Positions 55,683 to 64,000 of a stretch of 64,000 nt of DNA are shown here, piece by piece (position 1 is the first letter of the stretch; each line of letters begins with the position of its first letter). The notes beneath the pieces were generated by a model that saw only the letters and a program-made list of their open reading frames with translations, was not told where the DNA came from and did no database searches. Made by a program: the position numbers and the translations under genes. Source of the DNA: Quercus robur (lineage: Eukaryota; Streptophyta; Magnoliopsida; Fagales; Fagaceae); NCBI RefSeq assembly GCF_932294415.1, contig NC_065536.1:2356001-2420000 (forward strand), given 5' to 3'.

Positions 55683-56458
55683 TTAGGCTGCAGCCATGAC
55701 GCAGTCTGTCGCCTGTTTGTAGATTCCCGTCATGGTCGCCTCAGGTCCATACACCTGCAACAAAAACATCAAAAAAGTTCAGCCAAAGAAATAAATGTAG
55801 AGAAGTATTCCATATTTCAATCCTCAAATAAAAAGGGGAAAGAAAAGGGTAAGAAAACCTGGTGGATTTCATCCACCAATATAGGTATCAGTTAAAAGTT
55901 TTTCTTTTCACATATGAAGCTTTTGCTGACAGCACCACTTTTTACTTGGTGTTCTTAAAGTTTATGGATAAGCTACAATTTCAGGTTTAGTACTAATGTT
56001 ATATGAGGTTTTAAGATAAATCATGCCACTTAGGAGCACCTTTCACATTACTACTGCAAATTGCTCTTAAGCAATAAATCCAACCTTAATCAGACAGATC
56101 TGTCTGATTAAGGTTGGATTTATTGCTTAAGAGCAATTCTAGAATGCCTACTCTCTAGAATTCCTACTCTCTCTCTCTCTCTCTCTCTCCAAAATAAAAA
56201 AGAAATATATCAAGTGAAATTGCCCCATGCAATTTTCAATCTAAAAAGTCCCAAAACTTTTAGCCATTTGCAGTAAGTTGCTCAGCCGCCTACAGATTTA
56301 TTAGACATAAGGTTTCCAAAAAAAACACCACCATTTCATACCTCAATGGGTACTCCGAGTTCCTCTCCCAAAGCACGCATCTTTGCCAGATCAGTCTGGT
56401 AGTTTGGACCAACTCTACGAACATAGATGTGCATTCTTGCTGCTTTTAATTTGGACTC
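55683..56458 (-). pseudogene. ATP-citrate lyase subunit A (ACLA) fragment, last two exons
   Basis: On the minus strand 56458-56342 encodes 39 residues containing [13 protein letters not shown] and [16 protein letters not shown], ending at a GAG|GTATGA donor. After a 587-bp intron, 55754-55683 (acceptor TTGCAG|GTG) encodes VYGPEATMTGIYKQATDCVM, then AAA and a stop. Together this is the recognisable C-terminus of the alpha chain of plant ATP-citrate lyase, which makes cytosolic acetyl-CoA. The retained intron shows DNA-level capture rather than retroposition. Substitutions at usually invariant places (RRVGPNY for RRGGPNY, GIYKQ for GICKQ) and the missing upstream exons indicate a dead fragment. 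Confidence 0.85.
56059..56138. repeat. 80-bp perfect palindrome without spacer
   Basis: Two 40-base arms (56059-56098 and 56099-56138) are exact inverse copies with the axis inside AGATCT. Left-arm words are TTGCTCTTAAGC, AATAAATCC and AACCTTAATCAGACAG. It lies in the intron of the ACLA fragment. A (CT)n run follows at about 56168-56189. Confidence 0.95.
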
Positions 56459-56608
56459 CAATCACACAAAGGGAGAGAATTAATTGTTGAAAAACAAACT
56501 AACACTTATTGATGCATGTGATAGATTGATAATGGTAAATAAAAGAATAATGATAATAGTGAACCTAGATGAGAACTAGTATAAGTTTGCTAACTCAACT
56601 ATTGTGAA

Positions 56609-56758
56609 TCCTTAATAGGGTAACTCCCCACACAGTGGTACAGGCGAGCCCCCGAGATCGGGCTACCCCGTCTGAGGCCATCTGGCGCCCTGCCCGGGGT
56701 GTAATATATCCATAAAGGCCCCTATTTTCTCTTTCTCAAAAAAAAAAAAAAAAAAAAA
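56609..56758 (+). mobile_element. Short GC-rich retroposon (SINE-like)
   Basis: AACTATTGTGAA flanks the insert at 56597-56608 and 56759-56770. The insert is GC-rich (GAGATCGGGCTACCCCG, GGCGCCCTGCCCGGGG) and ends in a long A-run. The equivalent place in the PRX7 unit (about 48783) reads through AACTCAACTATTATGAAAAA without it. It has no clear tRNA promoter boxes, so it could be a SINE or a fragment of a longer LINE. Confidence 0.7.
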
Positions 56759-57981
56759 AACTATTGTGAAAAATGTTGTAAATTTTTTTGTGTATTACTA
56801 ATCTTTTTTTTCTTTTTTTTTTTTAGAAGTGTAACATTCACAATATTTTTCATAACAAATACTAAGTGTTAAGTTGCTTCTTGTTTTCTATTTGAACCCA
56901 CCACTATAATTATTTTTTTACCATCAATAACAGGCTATATAACGTATTTGTTGTAAACGTGTAATGTAAAATATTATAGATATAACATTTCTCTCTCTTT
57001 TTTGTTTGTTTTTCATTTGATAAAAAAATATTATTTTATTTATTAATTATAAATAACCTTATTGGTTAAAATTTGGGGGCATGTTTCTTACTTGGGCCTT
57101 AAGCAACGACATCAATCAGCCGGCACTGCAACTAGCTCATTGGAGGTATTTAGAATAGAAGAGTTCAAGTGGCCTAAGGCTGATTATGTGGTCACGTCAG
57201 TAAGTCATCCAATAAGTGTAGAGTCTAGGGATAAGGATTTATCTAAGATTATGAACTTCAATTCTATTTATAGAGAACCTCGTAGTGGTTTTTCCTTTGG
57301 AGGCTCTCTATCAATTTTTTACTTCGTTGCCATATTGTTGTGTCATTTACATTATGTTTACTGAAATGGGTTCTAATTTGCTCAAATAGTAAAATCTCTG
57401 ATGATTGAATAAGAGATCTGGGGTTCAATTTCCGCCTACACCAAAAATCGAGATTAGTGTCTTGGTTTGATTATAAAAAATTATCTTTAGGAACAGATGC
57501 CATAGATTGAAATAATCTCTCAAAAAAAAAAAAACATTTTGTTTACTAAAGTACTACTTTATATATGATGGTATGTTGGGTTGTGATAATAACCTGTGTT
57601 AATACTGATTAAATAATCCAGTAAATTGGCTTAAATAATTTAATTTGCTGCTCAATAATTAAGGGTTTAAAACATAGTCTTTCTTACATGGTATCCAATC
57701 CACAAATGTGAGGTATTTCCAAAGACTCAAATAACGGCATTCACTTTAATTGCTAAGTTGGAAATAAGTGAATGTTAATGATTAACAATTAACATTTGAT
57801 CAATTAAAATGAATATTCTTACACAGTTTTCAAAAGAATCTCCTTGACAAACAAACAAAACTAAAAAACTTTCTCAAAGCAGATTTTCACTTTGATGAAT
57901 CAACAATTAAACAATGGAAACAAAAAATGAACAAAAAGAGTCAGAAAATTCCCGCCATTTGTGCCAAAGACACCAAATAAT

Positions 57982-59125
57982 CTAGTTGACAACCCTGCAG
58001 TTCTTCCTGACCTCACCGTTTCTTCCTGTGAGAACACCAATAGAACCCATTTTCACCATTGCTGCTGCAAACTTGTTAGCCCAAGCTGCATCATTTCCTG
58101 CATAGTTCCTCACAATCCCCGCCGTTGCACGGCTACTCAAAAGAGTTTGATCAGAGGTCAACAAGCCATGATGATTCATCAAATCTTTGTAGTACTTATT
58201 ATCAAGCTTATTTGGTGTAAGAACATCCAATGGTACTGTAGGATCACGTCTATTTCCGGAATTTGATGGTCGGGGACACTTGGCTTTTGATTCCCTTGCA
58301 AATTTGCGGTCCATTGTAGGGTCTTGCGGATGTGTTGCATTGAAAGAGTATAACCGATTTGAGAATGAAGAACAATGTGACACCCCTATAGAATGTGCAC
58401 CAGATAGTGTCACCATTTCATCAAGACTAAGGCCTTTTCTTGCAAAGTTATCTTTGAGTTGCTTGGTATTGAAGGAAGGTGATGGAAGGTTTTGGGTAGG
58501 CTCATTTTCACGCGATATCCTGCCATCACGGCGTCCTGATGGCACTTTGTAATTTATTCCTCCAACTTTGTAGGCACTGTCACGTGCAGCAAATGCTATA
58601 ATGTCTGCACAGGAGACTTTTTTTGGGCATCGAGCTTCAAGTTCTGCCTTTGCCTCATCAATTATTTTAAAGCCTCTCAAGCTTGGATTGTTGATTCTAT
58701 TTGCCTTCTCTGCTGGGTTTCCAGGTGTGGAATCAAGTAAGATAGAGGCATCACAACCCTAAAACATATAACATGAAAATTATGATTAGTTTCAATTGAT
58801 GATAATGAGAGTAATATAGACTTTGTGCTAGAGAAAATGGTGTACTTAATTTTTATTGAGAGACTTAAAATATAGTTGACATAAAAATAAGGGAGAGAAG
58901 AAGCTATACCCTAACAAAACAGTCATGGAAATGCATTCTAATGAGGGCAGCAGCTATGACAGGATTCCTTGACACAGCTTTGTTCACAGCTTTTCTCACA
59001 ATTGCTTCAGCAGAAGGACAACTTGTCCTATAAAAGCCCACTTTCAGTGATGCTGATGAGACAGAAGCCATGGTAGATATAGTAAGAAAGAAAATTAAGC
59101 AGAAGTATAGTGTACGCATCTTCAT
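57982..59125 (-). CDS. Class III peroxidase, copy 8 (PRX8)
   Basis: Exons 59125-58910 and 58758-57982 with a 151-bp intron (donor AGG|GTATAG, acceptor TTTTAG|GGT) encode 330 residues. It is almost identical to PRX7. Differences are mainly MRT versus MPT near the start, ANRINNP versus ASRANNP, and GFK versus GFE. All catalytic residues, GCDAS and eight Cys are present. Unlike PRX7 the donor keeps the consensus G. Its upstream region has an additional 155-bp MITE and a T-run. It is probably functional and secreted. Confidence 0.95.
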
Positions 59126-59281
59126 TGTACAACCCAAGAGACCTTTGTGTGAGACAGAGAATAGAAAACAAAGTAATCAAAAACCAAGTAAGAAATGTAT
59201 GTGTAACAAAGAAAGATAATGTAAGAGGAAGATATTGAAATGAGGTGATTGAGATGAAGGAAATGGTTGATGTTAAGTGCA

Positions 59282-59289
59282 TATTTATA
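59282..59289 (-). promoter_or_regulatory. PRX8 TATA box
   Basis: TATAAATA on the minus strand, about 160 bp before the ATG. The ACGT element is missing as in PRX7. A 22-base T-run near 59361 and a MITE (59423-59577) lie upstream of it. Confidence 0.55.
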
Positions 59290-59422
59290 GGCAGAGAAAA
59301 GGAGAAGATGGTGCCGGCTGCTTTTACCTTCTTCTTCTTTTGTTTCACAGAAAGGGCTGCTTTTTTTTTTTTTTTTTTTTTTGAGAAATAAGGGCTGCTT
59401 TTTACAAGTGCATAATTATTAA

Positions 59423-59577
59423 GGGTCCGGTTAATGTGTGCCCTATTAAGCTTTCTGTTTTTGGAAATATTTTCTCAAAAATTGAAAAAGTTATCATTAT
59501 TTTTTCAATTCTCAAAAAAAATTTTTCTAAAAATGAAAATTAATGTGTGTCCTTAAGACACACATTAGTAAAATCCA
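59423..59577. mobile_element. 155-bp hAT-like MITE upstream of PRX8
   Basis: ATTATTAA flanks both sides (59415-59422 and 59578-59585), an 8-bp target duplication. Ends are imperfectly inverted: GGGTCCGGTTAATGTGTG and CACACATTAGTAAAATCCA. PRX7 has an uninterrupted CATAATTATTAATTATAG here, so the insertion happened after the two genes separated. Confidence 0.8.
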
Positions 59578-60794
59578 ATTATTAATTACAGCTGCTGCAT
59601 GAAAAGCAGTGAAGCTTGAAGCTGACTAATTCTAAACAGTTCCATGTCGGCCAGTACCCCTATGTCCTTCCTGCGTGGTTTGAATTACAGTACACTCCCT
59701 TACAGTCTTCTATGTCCTAATATTGTAGGCCAGGTTCAGAAACGTATTGGGCTTTTCTTTGTCTTTTTTGTCTTTCAAAGATGTCAACCGACAATGAAAA
59801 ATCACAAAGAAGTTTATAACTTAAATGGAATACCTTATCTCATTCATCAAGAAAGCTAAGTGTGTAACAATTAAATTATCAAACAAAAAATGGCAAAAAG
59901 GAATGAAGATGATGGTAAAACAAATTCTCATATGGGTCCCAAAATAAATAAATAAATGTGCCTTTTCATCATTTATAAAGTAAATTTCAATACCATTTGT
60001 CACCATTTGAAAAAAATGTTAATTATATTTGTACTATATCTTAAAATAAGTTACCAATCCAATTACAATTAAACACATTTGGAGAAGTAATTCAATAAAA
60101 TCCATATCAGATGGGTCTCACAGTAAAGTTGGTTCATCAATTTTACTATTTAGTATTGTTTTTGACAGCCACCTTGTAGCTAATCAATAAATAAAGTAAT
60201 TAACAAAAGAACAAAAGAGTTAAGTTAGCAACCAGACAAGACCACCGGACAAAGTTTGACCAAGTCAGCAATGCAGCCCTTTTATTGGCTAAGAACACAT
60301 GTATTAAATCCCACAGAATACGACCTTCCCAGAAGGGCAATCCAATAAAACAATTATTCGTTTCTTGTCCCAATCTCTCAAGGCATTGGGATCTCTGTAC
60401 AATATTATCTCATTGGGAACTGTGTTTTTGTTCTAAATTTTGTCCAGATGAAGATGTCTAAACTCTCAAAGTCATAAGTATACAATAAGTTTAGTGACAT
60501 AAAATTATAATTGATTATTAATGGATTATTATTTTTTCTTAAAATTTTTCAATTCTTTATAAAATTTTTCTTAAAATAAATTATTAATGTATACTCTAGG
60601 GCATATATTAACAAGATTCAATTAGAGATAATCTAACTTTTTTTTTTTACACAATTGTTAAGTAAGCATATTATAATTAATATTTGATTGGTGTTGCACC
60701 AATCACTGCAATCTTAGCAAGTTATGAAAAAAAAAGTCCCTAATCCTGAGTACTATTCTTGTGGATAACCCCAATGCTTGTGGTTGTAGGAAGT

Positions 60795-60965
60795 GATCAT
60801 TGTTGAGTGTTGAAATTTGTTGTATTTAAAGGTGATTCAAAAACAGTTTGTAAGGCTCTACAAAATCCATCATCAGCCCAGGACCTATTGGCTCCATTCT
60901 ATCACCCTGTCAAATCAGCTATAAATTCCTTTTTCTGCTGGGAATTTGTTTGTCTTAGAAATGGA
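60795..60965 (+). pseudogene. LINE RNase H relic, copy in PRX8 unit
   Basis: Best preserved of the three relics: an open stretch encodes LKFVVFKGDSKTVCKALQNP and SAINSFFCWEFVCLRN. A MITE interrupts it at 60966. It is part of the same ancestral LINE tail as the relics in units 6 and 7. Confidence 0.6.
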
Positions 60966-61119
60966 AGAGCCTGTTTGGCCAACCATTTTTCATCACTCAA
61001 TTCCCATCACTCATCATTCATCACTCAATTTTTCACACCCGTTTGGCATTATCACCCAATTTTCATCACTCAATATTTTTCACACTATTTATGGGCCCAT
61101 ACCTGTCAGTCGGTGTAAC

Positions 61120-61168
<49 letters not shown>

Positions 61169-61193
61169 TTTTCAGTACCCAAACTCATCGAAG

Positions 61194-61232
<39 letters not shown>

Positions 61233-61470
61233 AAAAGTTATGGCTGTGGGTCCCTCCATGTGTATTTATTTACAAAAATGCCATTGAGTTATGAGTTTTG
61301 GTTGTTTTCAGTTTCCATAACTCATAACTCAAAAATCAGAGAATTGAGTGATGGAAACAGAGTTATCGTTTGGCCAAACAACCTTTTTGCTATGGGTCCC
61401 ACCATTTTTGAGTTATGAGTTATGGAAACTGAGAATTGAGTTATTAAATTTGGTTGGCCAAACAGCCTCT
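60966..61470. mobile_element. 505-bp MITE with facing poly-T and poly-A runs
   Basis: Left end AGAGCCTGTTTGGCCAACC is mirrored by GGTTGGCCAAACAGCCTCT on the right. Inner words also mirror (ATCACTCAATT and AATTGAGTGAT). In the middle a T-run (about 61130-61167) and an A-run (about 61198-61229) face each other across 30 bases. The right copy of the target site could not be fixed. Confidence 0.75.
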
Positions 61471-61711
61471 AAATTTCTTTGTATCTTAACTTTGCTGGTT
61501 GAGTGTTTACATCCGGTTTCTACCAAAAAAAAAAAAATCATTTTACCATTTCAAAAGCTATTTTATTATATATATCATAATATTTTACAATATACCTAAC
61601 ATTCCAAATTTTATTTTACCATACTACACATTAAAATAATATAAAAATATTTCTTACTTCTCTCTCTAATCTCTATTTCTCTTACTACACATTAAAAAAG
61701 TATTATTTAGT

Positions 61712-61758
61712 TTTACAATTGTGCTACAGTTGTGATGGTACTATAGCACAATTGTAAA
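61712..61758. repeat. Short inverted repeat
   Basis: TTTACAATTGTGCTACAGT (61712-61730) and ACTATAGCACAATTGTAAA (61740-61758) form 19-base arms with one mismatch and a 9-base loop. It is probably a MITE remnant. Confidence 0.8.
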
Positions 61759-62284
61759 TTTTTTTGGATTTACAAGTCCGGGTAATGGGGGTTTTTAGAG
61801 CTTTGATGCTAAAACTTACCAACACATGACATTTGGAAGACCCAATGTGAATGCAGCCTGCCTCTTGTAATTGCTGGGAATTTGTTTGTCATTAGAAATG
61901 TAAACTTTTTATATCATTACTTTGTTTGTTAGGCAGCCTCTTGTAATTAAAATAGACCAAAGTAAATCTCATGGACCAAAGTGGACTCAATTATAGATCG
62001 AACGGACTAAAATGATCCAAAATGCTAAGCTAATTTAGCTCAACAGACTATAGCAACAATAAATACTACCTATGCAGACACAATTAACATTATTTTTGAG
62101 CAATTATTTATAGTCTTTGAGCAATGGGGAGATGTTGAGGAACCAATTGGCATACATTTAGGGCACTGGCTGTTGTATATGATTATACACAAGCTTTTGG
62201 GCATGGTCTTTGAGTGATGCATTTGTACAAATTTTGAATTTTATTCTGCCTCCTTATTGTAATTTCCTTTTGATCATATTCACA

Positions 62285-62803
62285 TCATTTCTTTTCTTCC
62301 TTTTGAGTAACACTCTCTTCCTTTTTCTCGAACATACAAATGAAGTTAGTTTTTGATTCTCTTGTGAAGTCCACTAAAAGCATATAACTCTCTTCCCTTT
62401 TCTCAAACGTGCAAATGAAGGTAGTTTTTGATTCTCTTGTGAAGTTCATTAAAAGCATATAACTCAAGTTGTTGGTAAGCAAGAATTTATTTCTTGCTTG
62501 CTTGTGTTTTTGTTCTTTCTTTGTTTCCTTTTCTTTTAAGTTGGAGAATGAATTTATATTTTTGATACGATAGGATACACCATATGTAGTAGAAGTCATT
62601 AATGAGTTCTTCATGACCTTAGTTCTAGCAATATTGAAATTGAGGCTAACTTGGAGGTTTTTCCTAGTGTGTTTTGAAGCCAAAATTGGATTCTTCTTGC
62701 TATAAGTATTAATAGTTGCTTTTGAAAATTTGTTCATATATATGCATGTTTTTCTATTATTATTCATAAACGGTAAATTGCTATGCTTGCTTAAATTTGT
62801 CAT
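62285..62803 (-). other. 172-codon open frame of unknown nature with 25-aa repeat
   Basis: I do not recognise this frame. It is Lys/Asn/Ser/Thr-rich and contains two in-frame 25-residue repeats (SYMLLMNFTRESKTTF and SYMLLVDFTRESKTNF, each followed by a charged EKREE/EKKEE end) from a 75-bp tandem duplication at about 62312-62467. There are no splice-site patterns, signal peptide or domain. The T-rich complementary strand makes chance openness likely. I think it is non-coding repeat, but cannot rule out a lineage-specific gene. Confidence 0.2.
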
Positions 62804-63109
62804 TTTGATATTAAATGTAGTAAATTTTTATTGCACTTGGATTAATACTATAATTTTTGTGAGATATTACCACTAAATAGTTTGCTTTATGTTACTATAT
62901 TCTTGGATCTATGCTTTTATTTAATATTTATTTATAAGTTAATCCCATGCAAAATTTCAAAATAATAAGTTGCCATTTACTGTTAAATCTATAAGGTTAG
63001 CTGTTTACTACAAATTTTTTTGTCAAAATTTTTGTTATGTATATTGGATATTCACTATTGCAACATTTGGGCACTTTACATCCTAGACTTCCAACGAATT
63101 TCTAGTTAC

Positions 63110-63610
63110 GTGAAAATCAAACATCCATAATTTGCTTAGATTCTACACGATCCAAGGGAGGATCAGAAACCTAACATCCAAATCTTCCATGAGATTTATA
63201 GTATTATGTATATCAAACATCCATGATATGGGTAGGTAGTACACTATTCAAAAGTTTGGATACCTGAGATCTAAAACTTCCAAGTGATTTACAGTATTGT
63301 GCATATCAAATGTTCAGGATTTTGGTAGGTATACACAATGCTAAGGAGGCTTAAATGTCTAATATCCAAACATTCTAAGTGATTTCCAATATTGTGTATA
63401 TCAAATATCCATGATTTGGATTGGTTATTTACAACCCTAAAGAGGTTTGGATATTTAATATCCAGACATTTTAGGAGATTATTAGTATTGTATATATCAA
63501 ATGTTTACGATTTAGGTAGGTGATACACAATTCTTAGAAGATATGGATATTTGACACTAGATATTCTAGAGAATCTGCAGAGTTGTATACATCAACATCC
63601 ATGATTTGGT
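63110..63610. repeat. Degenerate tandem repeat of about 95 bp
   Basis: TATCAAA followed by an ATCCATGATTTGG-like word occurs at 63211, 63304, 63399 and 63495, with weaker copies near 63117 and 63589. Steps are 93-96 bp. Each unit also carries a CAAACATTCTAAGTGATTT-like word. Units differ strongly, so the array is old. Confidence 0.75.
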
Positions 63611-63619
63611 TAGGTGTCA

Positions 63620-64000
63620 AACTCATTAGTTATCCTGCTAAGTAATACATAACTACAAAGACAATTAAACCAAAAATTCATCACACTAGTTTACAACAAC
63701 TCAAATAATATAGAAGAATGACCATTTGCCAAAAAAATACATCATCACAATCCTCAAATGGTGATACATTAACTAAAAAAATACAAAATACATCAACATA
63801 CATTATAAATGCATTCACAACAAAACAACATCACAACTCTCAAAAGGCAATACATCAAATTAATACATATTTCCCACATGGTAATTTCTTCTTTGGAAAC
63901 CTCACACTACACAATGTACAAGAGGTTGGGAAGCCTAATCTCAATACCTTTCAAAGAATATCCGATATTGTTGGTATTAAATATCTACTATTGGGAGGTT
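63620..64000. other. AT-rich tail of the window
   Basis: Nothing supportable is seen beyond A-rich stretches with recurring ACATCA-type words (ACATCATCACAA, ACATCAACATAC, ACATCACAACTC). Confidence 0.5.

Noticed and set aside
63110-63610. CRISPR-like array
   Set aside because: Units are degenerate along their whole length with no fixed repeat and unique spacer pattern, and the DNA is clearly plant nuclear.

Overview
The window is plant nuclear DNA, very AT-rich and full of transposons. The genes have canonical GT-AG introns. LTR retrotransposons, L1-type LINEs, hAT, Mutator-like and Harbinger-like elements interrupt them. The repeat types (GTCGCGA-rich LTRs, a plant-transposon-type accessory protein, GGACC-rich degenerate repeats) suggest a woody eudicot, perhaps Fagales. 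That assignment is an inference with low confidence.

The core is a tandem array of eight class III (secretory) peroxidase copies, all on the minus strand, with stop codons at 5449, 10443, 18724, 28767, 36710, 44488, 51137 and 57982. Each intact copy has a 71-73 codon first exon (signal peptide, distal Arg/His, first Cys) and one long second exon (calcium ligands, proximal His, remaining Cys), split by a single intron after the FVR codons. Copies 1-3 form subgroup A ([10 protein letters not shown], ending RFVN). Copies 4-8 form subgroup B ([10 protein letters not shown], an inserted Ser/Gly/Asn-rich loop, ending RVVN). Copies 7 and 8 are almost identical. Copy 5 is a pseudogene: it has no first exon and an LTR-element remnant sits in its intron. 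Copy 2 lacks the conserved distal Glu, copy 6 has a promoter deletion over the TATA region, and copy 7 has a weakened splice donor.

Layout: 1-1114 copia tail and a hAT-like end; 1115-5316 repeat module A, carrying a 1.16-kb foldback element and a LINE/MITE; 5449-6606 PRX1; 10443-11600 PRX2; 12.5-18.0 kb MITEs, a decayed hAT transposase and a young LINE tail; 18724-20204 PRX3; 21.2-24.1 kb second module A with a solo LTR; 24.1-28.3 kb a 4.2-kb insertion of unknown class; 28767-30651 PRX4 with a tRNA-like gene in its intron; 32.1-36.2 kb third module A; 36710-37498 PRX5 pseudogene; 37.6-42.6 kb 3' half of an LTR element; 44488-45981 PRX6; 51137-52276 PRX7; 55.7-56.5 kb captured ATP-citrate lyase fragment containing an 80-bp perfect palindrome; 57982-59125 PRX8; 60-64 kb repeats.

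The peroxidases are probably secreted haem enzymes of the cell wall. The array shows stages of birth and death: recent duplication, promoter and splice decay, and interruption by a transposon. I found no novel defence or regulatory system. The most unusual objects are the 80-bp palindrome, the captured gene fragment, the tRNA fossil shared by two peroxidase introns, and the foldback element with a datable empty site.
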